Assembly (NCBI RefSeq): GCF_900103325.1
Contig: NZ_FMXM01000003.1
Location: forward strand, 310,001-374,000
Direction of reading: 5' to 3'
Source: Mesorhizobium qingshengii
GTDB lineage: Bacteria > Pseudomonadota > Alphaproteobacteria > Rhizobiales > Rhizobiaceae
DNA length: 64,000 nt
Every line of letters begins with the position of its first letter. Position 1 is the first letter of the stretch. The notes under the pieces were generated by a model. That model saw nothing but the letters and a program-made list of their open reading frames with translations. It was not told the DNA's origin and did not search any database. This document shows positions 39,791-47,422 of this stretch, in pieces. The position numbers and the translations under genes are program-made.

Positions 39791-40117
39791 TCAGCCGGCT
39801 TTCGTCACGCCGTTGGTAGCGGCGATCTGTTCATGGTGGCGGATCACTTCGCGGACGACGAAGTTGAGGAATTTTTCCGCGAAATCCGGGTCGAGATGGG
39901 CGTCCTTCGCCAGCTGGCGAAGACGGGCGATCTGCTGCTGCTCGCGCGCCGGATCGGCCGGCGGCAGCCCATGCGTCGCCTTCAGCACGCCAACCGCCTT
40001 GGTGCAGCGGAAGCGCTCGGCCAGCATGTGGATGAGTGCCGCGTCGATGTTGTCGATCGAGGCGCGATAGTCGGCCAGGACGGTGCGTGCGTCGGCCATG
40101 TCTTTTTCTTCGTTCAT
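39791..40117 (-). CDS. Chorismate mutase, AroQ class
   Basis: A 108-residue all-helical enzyme that turns chorismate into prephenate for Phe/Tyr synthesis. ARTVLADYRASIDNIDAALIHMLAERFRCTKAVGVLKATHGLPPADPAREQQQIARLRQLAKDAHLDPDFAEKFLNFVVREVIRHHEQIAATNG fits the AroQ fold: R-x-x-I-D-x-I-D-x-x-L helix 1, the lysine in VGVLKA, R-E-Q-Q-Q helix 2 and a final helix ending RHHE. It is a stand-alone cytosolic form (no signal peptide). ATG 40117 lies 8 bases after the ffh stop (AAGTGAGG upstream), so it is coupled to ffh. Chorismate mutase in the ffh-rpsP interval is a known Rhizobiales arrangement; the reason is not known. The 60-residue gap before rpsP holds a repeat. Confidence 0.92.
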   Translation of the reverse strand: MNEEKDMADARTVLADYRASIDNIDAALIHMLAERFRCTKAVGVLKATHGLPPADPAREQQQIARLRQLAKDAHLDPDFAEKFLNFVVREVIRHHEQIAATNGVTKAG

Positions 40118-40124
40118 GGCGTCC

Positions 40125-41732
40125 TCACTTCTTCTTGCCAAGGCCGGGCAGGCCGCCGCCGAGACCGGGCAGGCCGGGAAGCTTCATGCCGCCGGGCAGG
40201 CCGGGCAGGCCACCGCCGCCGGGAAGACCACCGGGCAGGCCCTTCATGCCGCCGAGGCCGGCCGCCTGCGCCTGCTTCTGCAAGGCTTCGAGCTGCTTGG
40301 GGTCCATCTTCGACAGGTCGGGCATGCCGCCGCCCATCATGCCCCCGGGGCCGCCGCCTGGCATCATGCCGCCGAGGCCCATTTTCGAGGCGAGGCCGCC
40401 CATCATGCCGCGCATGAGGCCGCCGCCTTTGCCCTTGCCGCCCATCGCCTTCATCATGTCGGCCATGCCGCGATGCATCTTGAGCAGCTTGTTGATCTCG
40501 GCCGCGTCGGTGCCGGAGCCGGCGGCGATGCGCTTCTTGCGCGAATGCTTGAGGATATCGGGATTGGCGCGCTCGGCCTTGGTCATCGACGAGATGATGG
40601 CGAGCTGGCGACCGAACATCTTGTCGTCGAGGCCGGCGGCGGCCATCTGGTCCTTCATCTTGCCCATGCCGGGCATCATGCCCATGATGCCGCCCATGCC
40701 GCCCATCTTCGACATCTGTTGAAGCTGCTGGGCGAGGTCGTTGAGGTCGAATTTGCCCGACTGCATCTTCCTGGCCATCGCCGCCGCCTGCTCGGCGTCG
40801 ATGTTCTCGGCGGCCTTTTCGACCAGGCTGACGATGTCGCCCATGCCGAGGATACGGTCGGCGATGCGCTTGGGATGGAATTCCTCCAGCCCGTCCATCT
40901 TCTCGCCGGTGCCGATCAGCTTGATCGGCTTGCCGGTGACGGCGCGCATGGAAAGCGCGGCGCCGCCGCGGCCGTCGCCGTCCATGCGGGTCAGCACGAG
41001 GCCGGTGATGCCGACGCGCTCGTCGAAGCTTTTCGCGAGGTTGACGGCGTCCTGGCCGGTCAGCGAATCGGCGACCAGCAGGATTTCGTGTGGGCTCGAC
41101 ACCTTCTTGATGTCAGCCATTTCGACCATCAGCGGCTCGTCGATGTGGGTGCGGCCGGCGGTGTCGAGGATGACCACATCGTGGCCACCGAGCTTGGCCG
41201 CCTGCACGGCGCGCCGCGCGATGTCGACCGGCGACTGGCCGTCGATGATCGGCAGCGTGGCAACCTTGACCTGCTCGCCGAGCTGGCGCAGCTGCTCCTG
41301 CGCCGCCGGCCGCCGCGTGTCGAGCGAGGCCATCAGGACCTTCTTGTTCTGACGCTCGGAAAGGCGCTTGGCGATCTTGGCCGAAGTCGTCGTCTTGCCG
41401 GAGCCCTGCAGGCCGACCATCATGATGACGACCGGAGCCGGCGCATTGAGGTCGATGGCGACGCCCTCGGCGCCCAGCATCTCGACCAGCTCGTCATGGA
41501 CGATCTTGACGACCATCTGGCCGGGCTTGATCGACTTGACCACGGCGGCGCCGACGGCCTTCTCGCGCACCTTGTCGGTGAACGAGCGCACCACTTCCAG
41601 CGCCACGTCGGCTTCGAGCAGGGCACGGCGCACCTCGCGCAATGCCGCCGAGACATCAGCCTCCGACAGCGCGCCGCGGCCGGTCAGGCCGTTCAGAATG
41701 GAGCCAAGGCGCTCCTGAAGCGATTCAAACAT
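40125..41732 (-). CDS. ffh: Signal recognition particle protein Ffh
   Basis: A 535-residue SRP54 GTPase that binds 4.5S RNA and delivers membrane proteins to FtsY and SecYEG. N domain 1-85; G domain with G1 GLQGSGKTTT (107-116), G3 DTAGR and G4 TRMDGD; M domain about 300-435, with a methionine-rich groove (MGMMPGMGKMKDQM). The last 100 residues are an unusually long Gly/Pro/Met/Leu-rich tail (GGMMPGGGPGGMMGGGMPDLSKMDPKQLEALQKQAQAAGLGGMKGLPGGLPGGGGLPGLPGG) of low complexity, longer than in E. coli Ffh (453 aa) and typical of alphaproteobacteria. Start ATG 41732 (MFESLQERLGSILNGLTGRG) is canonical. First gene of ffh-chorismate mutase-rpsP. Confidence 0.97.
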   Translation of the reverse strand: MFESLQERLGSILNGLTGRGALSEADVSAALREVRRALLEADVALEVVRSFTDKVREKAVGAAVVKSIKPGQMVVKIVHDELVEMLGAEGVAIDLNAPAPVVIMMVGLQGSGKTTTSAKIAKRLSERQNKKVLMASLDTRRPAAQEQLRQLGEQVKVATLPIIDGQSPVDIARRAVQAAKLGGHDVVILDTAGRTHIDEPLMVEMADIKKVSSPHEILLVADSLTGQDAVNLAKSFDERVGITGLVLTRMDGDGRGGAALSMRAVTGKPIKLIGTGEKMDGLEEFHPKRIADRILGMGDIVSLVEKAAENIDAEQAAAMARKMQSGKFDLNDLAQQLQQMSKMGGMGGIMGMMPGMGKMKDQMAAAGLDDKMFGRQLAIISSMTKAERANPDILKHSRKKRIAAGSGTDAAEINKLLKMHRGMADMMKAMGGKGKGGGLMRGMMGGLASKMGLGGMMPGGGPGGMMGGGMPDLSKMDPKQLEALQKQAQAAGLGGMKGLPGGLPGGGGLPGLPGGMKLPGLPGLGGGLPGLGKKK

Positions 41733-41812
41733 CGATCGTCCTTCAATCTCGGTTCGGGTTCGATCCGAGAGGTAATGCGTTCGCGCCGATCATCCAAGCA
41801 AAGCCCAAAACC

Positions 41813-41848
41813 AAAAAGCACCCGGGGGCGCTCAGCGCTGCCGGGTGT
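41813..41848 (-). terminator. Intrinsic terminator, minus strand
   Basis: CACCCGG (41819-41825) pairs with CCGGGTG (41841-41847), with an inner GCGC hairpin (41828-41838). The minus-strand tail is TTTTT. It lies 28 bases after a stop codon at 41876-41878 on the same strand. Confidence 0.7.
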
Positions 41849-41875
41849 TGGCCTCCAGGATCGATTTACAGCACT

Positions 41876-42088
41876 TCACCTCGAAGAGGTTTCGGCGTCC
41901 TGGTCGGCTTGCTCGGAGGGATACTCGTCGCGGAATTCGGGGCGTGTAGACAGGAAATCGGCCGCGGAGTCAAGACAAGGCCGACACAAGGCCGACCCGG
42001 CAGTGTCTCAGTTTGGAATTTGGACGTACGGCACGCCGAACATGCGGACTTTGGCGGGGCGCTTCTGGCCTTCAGGCCCGGTGGGGCG
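41876..42088 (-). other. Possible remnant coding sequence between 64-aa ORF and terminator
   Basis: In the same frame as the 64-aa ORF, after its stop (42089) and one more TGA, there is an open stretch ending at 41876 that encodes a protein-like end: DSAADFLSTRPEFRDEYPSEQ ADQDAETSSR. It has no good start codon. The terminator follows 28 bases later, so this may be the real or former 3' end of a gene broken by stops. Confidence 0.25.
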
Positions 42089-42283
42089 TCAGGCCGCCTT
42101 CCGCCGCAGGAGACTCGCCAGTACGGTGCGCATTCCCGAATATGACGGGCTGTCAATCTTCACTTCCCAATCGGTGTTGCGTTTGCGAGGGTGCTTTGCA
42201 TTGCGCAACGCTTCGCGGAACGTGTTCGGATCGACACCCACAGTTCGGGCCATACCTTCGGCGGTTGTGTACTTGGCAATCAT
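42089..42283 (-). CDS. Small hypothetical protein, possibly DNA-binding
   Basis: A 64-residue basic protein: MIAKYTTAEGMARTVGVDPNTFREALRNAKHPRKRNTDWEVKIDSPSYSGMRTVLASLLRRKAA. The segment TAEGMARTVGVDPNTFREALRNA has the look of a helix-turn-helix (MARTVGVDPNTFREAL), and the rest is Lys/Arg-rich, so DNA binding is plausible. I do not recognise a named family. ATG 42283 has AGGAAGCG upstream, a good ribosome-binding site; the frame also opens at 42325. It lies between the repeat-rich region after ffh and the CPBP protease gene, on the minus strand. A long low-quality gap follows before the terminator at 41813-41848. It may be a residual of an accessory element. Confidence 0.55.
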   Translation of the reverse strand: MIAKYTTAEGMARTVGVDPNTFREALRNAKHPRKRNTDWEVKIDSPSYSGMRTVLASLLRRKAA

Positions 42284-42406
42284 GACGCTTCCTATGTTTT
42301 CCACTAAACATATAGGCGCTTGCACAGCTCGGGCAAGAAATTAGGCAGTTTCGCAGGTTTCAAACCGAGACGCTACCGCCGAGCCGCGTCGCTTTGCGAG
42401 CCGCAT

Positions 42407-43363
42407 TCAGGCCGCGCTCGTCCGGTCCGGAAGCTCGGCGGCAACCCTGAGTGGCGAGCGTGGATGCAGAAGCAACGCAATCGTCAGCAGGCTGCAGGCA
42501 ATGCCGATAAAGGCGATCAGAACCGCGTCCGACGTCGTCCAGCCCGGCCCCTCGAGCGGCCTGGCGTTGAACAAGGCGAAGGAATTGTAGCTCTCCTGAT
42601 GCGAGATCAGCAGAAAGCCGGTCAGATTGTTGCCAAGATGGGCGCCGAAGGTCGCGCCGAGATTGCCGGTGGCATGGACCACGAGCGTCAACAGCAGTGC
42701 GAAAGCGGCGATGGAGGCCAGGACGCAGGCATTGATGGCAACCGTCGAGCTCGGGCTCCAATGCAGCGAGGTGAACAGCAGGCCAGGCAGCAGCGCCCAG
42801 ATGACCGGGCTCTTGAACCGATTGGCCAGGCCGCGCAGCAGGTAGCCGCGAAACAGCATCTCTTCCGACGACGTTTGCAACAAGGTCAGCGCAACGATCG
42901 GGACCAGGAACAGCAGCCAGGACGACAGGCTGATCGCGCCGCGCGCGATCTCGGGCTGCAGCAGGTAGAGCAGGATTTCGGACACAAGCGAGGTGATCAG
43001 CACCGCCACCAGCCCCTTGAGGAAGCCCGACCGCGACACGCGACGGCCGACGCCGAAGAGGGCCGACAGCGGCTCGCCGTGGACCCAGCGCATGGCAATC
43101 CACAGGCCGATCCAGATGCCCGCAAAAGAGGCGAGCGCGGTGAGGATGCCCATGGGCGAGGCAAGGAACCCCTGCATGCCAGAGGGTGGCGCCGCCGATG
43201 CCTGCCAGGTGAAGAAGACATAGGCGGCGGCGAACAGCACGGCCACCGTCGTTGCGGCCCAGAACAGGATGACGATCGCTGTTCCCAGGAAAAGGCGCGG
43301 CAAGGTCGTCTTGTGGTTTGGCGAACGCCGGTAGCGTTCGAAGGCGGCAGGGTCTGGTGTCAC
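42407..43363 (-). CDS. CPBP family intramembrane metalloprotease
   Basis: A 318-residue membrane protein of the CAAX protease and bacteriocin-processing (CPBP, Abi) family. Eight or so hydrophobic segments are visible. Conserved motifs are EEMLFRGYLLRGL (motif 1, EExxxR), LLFTSLHW (motif 2, FxxxH) and FGAHLGNNLTGF (motif 3, HxxxN). These residues form the glutamate-based active site. In rhizobia its substrate is unknown. GTG 43363 is taken as the start because AAAGGAGCCAGC precedes it; the frame opens further at 43486 over an interspersed repeat. The long hydrophilic N-terminus (1-25) ends before TM1 (LFLGTAIVILFWAATTVAVLF). Confidence 0.88.
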   Translation of the reverse strand: MTPDPAAFERYRRSPNHKTTLPRLFLGTAIVILFWAATTVAVLFAAAYVFFTWQASAAPPSGMQGFLASPMGILTALASFAGIWIGLWIAMRWVHGEPLSALFGVGRRVSRSGFLKGLVAVLITSLVSEILLYLLQPEIARGAISLSSWLLFLVPIVALTLLQTSSEEMLFRGYLLRGLANRFKSPVIWALLPGLLFTSLHWSPSSTVAINACVLASIAAFALLLTLVVHATGNLGATFGAHLGNNLTGFLLISHQESYNSFALFNARPLEGPGWTTSDAVLIAFIGIACSLLTIALLLHPRSPLRVAAELPDRTSAA

Positions 43364-43400
43364 GCTGGCTCCTTTGCTGAATCCATCACCTGTTGATCTA

Positions 43401-43448
43401 GCTGATGGTCCCGAAAATCGGAATCGTTTTCGCAAAGGATTATGCGCC
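43401..43448. repeat. Interspersed palindromic repeat
   Basis: GATGGTCCCGAAAATCGGAATC followed by GTTTTCGCAAAGGATTATGCGCC, a diverged member of the family at 15593. It lies between the CPBP and SH3 genes, both on the minus strand. Confidence 0.55.
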
Positions 43449-43531
43449 GCGGCCGCGCCGTCAGGCGAAGCAGCGTGGATCGACACCCGTGTCGCAAGCG
43501 GCCGCCGCTGTCGCGGCGGCCGCTTGAGCAG

Positions 43532-44137
43532 TCAGCGCACCACGTACATGATGCGCCGTGTCTGCGGATCGATCAGCGCCGGCTGACCGTTCACATAGAC
43601 ATAGCGGTAGTTGTAGTCTGGAATTTCGCGCAGCTCGACCGTGTCGGGCAAGGTTGCACCTGTGACGACCTCACCGTCGAGATAGACGGGGTCGGGGCGG
43701 TGGGTGTCGACATAGGTTCTGACTTCGGCCGGCGGTGGCGGGAAAACGTCCTCGACCGGCTCGCCGGCGACGATCGCTCCGGTATAGTCGTTCGAGTTTT
43801 CGCCTATGTCTTCCGGCGGTGAAACGACTGTAACGCTGGAGCCGTGCGGCCGTTGCGTCAGCACGACCCGGCTGCCGCCAAAATCAGCCGTCACATAGTC
43901 GGAATAGACCCAGCCCTGACCGCCGGCTTCGGCGATGGTGCACCATTTGCTGTTTTCAATGCAGCCATTGAGCGTCGCCGACTGGCCGGCGGCGAGCACG
44001 CCGATGACAGGATATTGCGGGCCGGGGCCGGCGCGCACGTTGAGATCGGTGACGGCGGATACGGCGGTGTCGGCAAGCGCGGCACCCGACATCACGGTGA
44101 GCATGCCGGCGACTGCGGAAGACAGTATGGATTTCAT
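43532..44137 (-). CDS. SH3b-domain, DUF1236-containing secreted protein
   Basis: A 201-residue exported protein. The signal peptide is MKSILSSAVAGMLTVMSGAALA with an ALA-D site. It is followed by a bacterial SH3 domain: VTDLNVRAGPGPQYPVIGVLAAGQSATLNGCIENSKWCTIAEAGGQGWVYSDYVTADF, with one cysteine pair (Cys near GCIE and WCTI). The C-terminal part, PDTVELREIPDYNYRYVYVNGQPALIDPQTRRIMYVVR, is a DUF1236-type end commonly seen in rhizobia. SH3b domains bind peptidoglycan or peptides, so it probably acts in the cell envelope. The start is at the MKSIL methionine because of the signal; 18 more residues upstream are possible. Next gene upstream ends 60 bases away. Confidence 0.85.
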   Translation of the reverse strand: MKSILSSAVAGMLTVMSGAALADTAVSAVTDLNVRAGPGPQYPVIGVLAAGQSATLNGCIENSKWCTIAEAGGQGWVYSDYVTADFGGSRVVLTQRPHGSSVTVVSPPEDIGENSNDYTGAIVAGEPVEDVFPPPPAEVRTYVDTHRPDPVYLDGEVVTGATLPDTVELREIPDYNYRYVYVNGQPALIDPQTRRIMYVVR

Positions 44138-44200
44138 GGTTTCTCTCCGATTTTCGTGGTCCCTCGCCAGCGAAACGGGGCTGTGGCGCATGCGTTCCGG

Positions 44201-45298
44201 CTAAAATGCCCGAGCCAACTCACGATTTGTTCCGGTTTCTTTCGGGAGATGGGTCAGAAGTTCGTGAACGAAGGCCAGTTTCCGCGCCGTGACGTCGGAG
44301 ATAATGAAGGGATAGAGGTCGGGCAGGCCCATGCAGCGGTTTATGGAGTTGGAGGCTTCCGACAGCACCAGCCAGCGGGCGAGGATCCTTTCGAACGACT
44401 CGGCCACAGCCGAAGGCTCCGATGGCGCCGCCTGCGGTTCGCCACCCGTGTCGCCCTGTGGCAGGTCGTTTGGCTCCATCGTCGCCAGCCGGCCAAGCGG
44501 GAAGTTCAGCGCTCGGACCATTTCCAGCGTGTCGGTGATGTGCAGATAATGGGCCCAGGTCTCCGCCCAGTCTTCCCACGGATGGGAGGTGGCATAGGGC
44601 GAAATGTGGCTCTGTTGCCAGTCGGGCGGCGCACCATTGGCGTAATAAGTCTGCAGCGCCTGTTCGTAGTCGGCACGATCGTCGCCGAACAGAGCGCGGA
44701 AAGCGGCGAGCCTTTCCGGAGCGTCGCGGATCAGACGATCCCAGTAATAATGGCCGAGCTCATGGCGAAAGTGGCCGAGCAAGGTGCGATAGTTCTCGCC
44801 CATCTCGACGCGGCGTTTTTCACGCTCGGCCGAATCGGCCTCGGCGACGTTGAGCGTGATCAGGCCGTTGTCGTGGCCGGTCAGGATGCGCTCGCCGCCC
44901 GGACCGCCGCCAATCGGATCGGCCAGGAAGTCGAAGGCTAGGCCTGCCTCGTCGGCAGGGTTCTGCTTGGGCGCTACCGGCAGCCCGAAGGCCAGCAGCG
45001 AATAGATGGCGCGCTTCTTCGCCGCCTCGACGCGGATCCAGCGGCGGCGATTGCCGTCGACGGAGAGATCCGGGATCAGCTTGTTCAGCACGCACGCCCG
45101 GCAAAATGCCTGTCCCGGCTCGGCCCTCCAGTTACAGGCGCATTCATCGGCATTGGTGCACTGGAAGATGCCGTCGACGCCCGACAGGGCGAAGCGTGCG
45201 TGCTCCGGATAGTAGAGCACGAGGCTGCCGCAGTTCAGGCACTGGGCGTTCTCGAAGTATAGACGATGGCCGCAATGCGGACAGTCGAAGAGTTTCAT
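44201..45298 (-). CDS. Zinc-binding metallopeptidase family protein (DUF2248)
   Basis: A 365-residue protein with an N-terminal zinc ribbon, MKLFDCPHCGHRLYFENAQCLNCGSLVLYY (CPHC and CLNC), then CTNADECACNW...CRACVLNKLIPDLS with more cysteines, and a peptidase-like core with MGENYRTLLGHFRHELGHYYWDRLIRD (HELGH, HExxH) and PWEDWAETWAHYLHITDTLE. These segments define the putative zinc-binding peptidase family. The function is not known; the extra WAETWAHY glutamate is the third metal ligand candidate. The start ATG 45298 is preceded by GAGACCTGC; MPDEIETC... to 45322 is possible. It is upstream of the SH3 gene on the same strand and divergent from the lytic transglycosylase gene. Confidence 0.85.
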   Translation of the reverse strand: MKLFDCPHCGHRLYFENAQCLNCGSLVLYYPEHARFALSGVDGIFQCTNADECACNWRAEPGQAFCRACVLNKLIPDLSVDGNRRRWIRVEAAKKRAIYSLLAFGLPVAPKQNPADEAGLAFDFLADPIGGGPGGERILTGHDNGLITLNVAEADSAEREKRRVEMGENYRTLLGHFRHELGHYYWDRLIRDAPERLAAFRALFGDDRADYEQALQTYYANGAPPDWQQSHISPYATSHPWEDWAETWAHYLHITDTLEMVRALNFPLGRLATMEPNDLPQGDTGGEPQAAPSEPSAVAESFERILARWLVLSEASNSINRCMGLPDLYPFIISDVTARKLAFVHELLTHLPKETGTNRELARAF

Positions 45299-45567
45299 GC
45301 AGGTCTCGATCTCATCAGGCACCCGGTCGACAAAGGTCTCAAACGTGCGCCACCTGCCGGTGTTCCTCGGCGCGCTCAGGTTATTTTGCCGCTGGTTGCT
45401 GGAACAACATATCTTGCCACATTAAACACCTGATCGTAGTCAAGTTCTCACCATTCGCTGGCGGCGGCGCGCGACGAAACCACGTGACGACTTCTTGGCA
45501 GTGACAAGGGCGTGTTTCGCTGGCAAATTCGCAGCTGGGACGTGAATCAGACAACCAGGAGAACAAC

Positions 45568-46365
45568 ATGGCATTTCTTGCCAAGGGTAGGATTTTAGTG
45601 GCCGCGGTGGTGGCGGTGCTTGCGCTGGCGACGGGCGCGCAGGCGGCGGGCAGCTGTGGCAAGACCGGTGCCGGCTTCGATGCCTGGAAGCAGGATTTCG
45701 CCGCGCAGGCCAAGGCCGAAGGTGTGGGCTCGAGGGGACTGGCCGCACTGGCTGGCGCCACCTACGCAACAAGGACGATCTCAGCCGACCGCGCCATCCA
45801 CAAGGCTTTCAGCGGCTCGGTGGAAGATTTCATGAAGCGTCGTGGCGGGGCCGTGATCATTTCCAAGGGCCGTTCGCTGAAGAAGTCGAACGCGGCGCTG
45901 TTCAGCCAGATCGAACGGAACTACGGGGTGTCGCCGGGTGTGTTGCTCGCCATCTGGGGTATGGAGACAGGCTTCGGCGCGTCCATGGGCAACCAGAACA
46001 CGGTTTCTGCCATTTTGACGCTTGCCTATGATTGCCGCCGCCCGGACTACTTCTACCCGCATGCCATTGCAGCCCTGAAGCTGGTCGATCGCGGAGCATT
46101 GACCGCCTCGTCTGTCGGCGCCATGCATGGCGAGATTGGCCACACGCAGTTCCTGCCCGGAAATGTCTTGAAATATGCGGTCGGCAGCGGAAACCTGCGC
46201 GACAAGGCCACCGCGCTGGCTTCCACAGCCAATTTCCTCAAGGGTCATGGTTGGCGGGCTGGCGCCAGCGCGCAGTCGAATATGGGCGCAATTGCCGGCT
46301 GGAACTCCGCGAACGTCTATCAGCAGGCCATCGCCCGTATCGCCACGGCGATCGATGCCGACTGA
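45568..46365 (+). CDS. MltB-family lytic murein transglycosylase
   Basis: A 265-residue periplasmic enzyme that cleaves peptidoglycan to 1,6-anhydromuropeptides. The signal peptide is MAFLAKGRILVAAVVAVLALATGAQAA. The catalytic region FSQIERNYGVSPGVLLAIWGMETGFGASMGNQNTVSAILTLAYDCRRPDYFYPHAIAALKLVDRGAL holds the conserved Glu in GMETGFG (proton donor), and GAMHGEIGHTQFLPGNVLKYAV matches SLT_2. Length fits the short, SLT_2-only clade. ATG 45568 follows CAGGAGAACAAC. It may work in cell-wall turnover. An intrinsic terminator follows (46395-46419). Confidence 0.9.
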   Translation: MAFLAKGRILVAAVVAVLALATGAQAAGSCGKTGAGFDAWKQDFAAQAKAEGVGSRGLAALAGATYATRTISADRAIHKAFSGSVEDFMKRRGGAVIISKGRSLKKSNAALFSQIERNYGVSPGVLLAIWGMETGFGASMGNQNTVSAILTLAYDCRRPDYFYPHAIAALKLVDRGALTASSVGAMHGEIGHTQFLPGNVLKYAVGSGNLRDKATALASTANFLKGHGWRAGASAQSNMGAIAGWNSANVYQQAIARIATAIDAD

Positions 46366-46394
46366 TAGAAACTTCTGCCGATAGAAAGAGCAAG

Positions 46395-46419
46395 AGCCCG
46401 GCTATGCGCCGGGCTTTTT
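46395..46419 (+). terminator. Intrinsic terminator after the transglycosylase gene
   Basis: AGCCCGGC, loop TATGC, GCCGGGCT then TTTTT. Eight-bp perfect stem, 30 bases after the stop. Confidence 0.85.
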
Positions 46420-46489
46420 GTTTATGGAGCAGGGTCAAAACCCAATCACTTGGAGCGACCAGGTTCGATCTCATCACATCACTCTCAAT

Positions 46490-46640
46490 AATGCGCGTAT
46501 CCGCCCAATGGGCATTTCTGGGAAGCGGGAACCTGGAAGGTGCCGTCAAAACCTTTGCAGGTACGGAACTTGGAGTTCCGCGGCGTTGGAGGAACCGCCT
46601 TTGGCCTGCCCTCGATCACCGTCGGGACTCCGGCAGCTTA
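46490..46640 (-). pseudogene. Third repeat unit of the 196-aa protein, beyond two stops
   Basis: On the minus strand this continues the frame of the gene above it: after TAC come TAG and TAA, then AAGVPTVIEGRPK-like sequence and the CRTCK-GTFQVPASQKCPLGG unit, ending at a TGA near 46495. The corresponding internal repeat reads TACTCGCAGGCTGCC where this reads TACTAGTAAGCTGCC, so TCG became TAG and CAG became TAA. It is one codon shorter than the other units. Probably a decayed extension of the gene. Confidence 0.55.
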
Positions 46641-47231
46641 CTAGTAGCCGCCGCCCAAGGGGCATTTCTGGGAAGCGGGAACCTCGAAGGTGCCGCTGAA
46701 AACATTTGAGCAGGTACGGAACTTGGAGTTCCGCGGCGTTGGAGGAGCCGCCTTCGGCCTGCCCTCAATCACCGTCGGGACTCCGGCAGCCTGCGAGTAG
46801 CTGCCGCCCAAGGGGCATTTCTCGGAAGCGGCAACCTCGAAGGAGCCGGTGATAACATTTGAGCAGGTACGGAATTTGGAGTTCCGCGGCGCCGGCGCGG
46901 CCGTAGCAGCAGCCTCCGACTTGCCCTTGATGACCAGCCATATCTCGGTCGGTAGGTCGAGCTGCACTTTGTTCAAATCGGAGTAGCTGATCCGCCCGCT
47001 GCGTATCCCTTCGGCAATGCGCTGGCAGAACAGGGCTGGCATGCGCTCTTGCGAGACGCCCGTGAAAGAGGCGATGTCGTGTTTGAGCGTGAGGCCCCAT
47101 GCGTGGACAGCGGCGACGCAGCCGACCAGATTCACCTTCGGTTCGCGTTTCGCGCTTGCCTGCGAGGGCGGGCACACCGTCAAAAGGACGGCCACGCCAA
47201 GCAGAATAGAAATACCATTTTTCACTGTCAA
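46641..47231 (-). CDS. Secreted Cys-repeat protein, unknown function
   Basis: A 196-residue exported protein. The signal peptide MTVKNGISILLGVAVLLTVCPPSQASA is followed by a helical domain (30-105; VNLVGCVAAVHAWGLTLKHDIASFTGVSQERMPALFCQRIAEGIRSGRISYSDLNKVQLD). Two C-terminal copies of a 51-residue unit follow (period 153 bases), each with RNSKFRTCSNV-x-x-G-x-FEVxASxKCPLGG. Two cysteines per unit probably pair. The protein ends GGGY at TAG, and a third unit lies directly beyond. The function is unknown; the unit resembles small envelope or adhesion repeats. GTG/ATG start as read at 47231. It may be secreted or periplasmic. Convergent with the transglycosylase gene. Confidence 0.7.
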   Translation of the reverse strand: MTVKNGISILLGVAVLLTVCPPSQASAKREPKVNLVGCVAAVHAWGLTLKHDIASFTGVSQERMPALFCQRIAEGIRSGRISYSDLNKVQLDLPTEIWLVIKGKSEAAATAAPAPRNSKFRTCSNVITGSFEVAASEKCPLGGSYSQAAGVPTVIEGRPKAAPPTPRNSKFRTCSNVFSGTFEVPASQKCPLGGGY

Positions 47232-47332
47232 AACCCCTCGATCCCGTAAGACAACTAAAATAATGCTGTCAAAAGGTCAAACGGGAACCTTTTTGTGGGG
47301 TTTTGATTTTCATTACATTAGAAGTTCCAAAT

Positions 47333-47358
47333 AAAAACCCGGCGTCTCCGCCGGGTTT
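47333..47358 (-). terminator. Intrinsic terminator of argG
   Basis: AAACCCGGCG (47335-47344), loop TCTC, CGCCGGGTTT (47349-47358): a 10-bp stem with a minus-strand T tail, 64 bases after the argG stop. Confidence 0.85.
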
Positions 47359-47422
47359 CTTGGCCGGTTCAGCTCTCATGCGATCGGTGGAGCGCACCCA
47401 GGCCCGCTCCAGCCCCCGGGTG

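Noticed and set aside
40083..42344. Long plus-strand open frame (753 codons) opposite ffh
   Set aside because: Antisense of ffh's low-complexity tail and body; no motif or start support.
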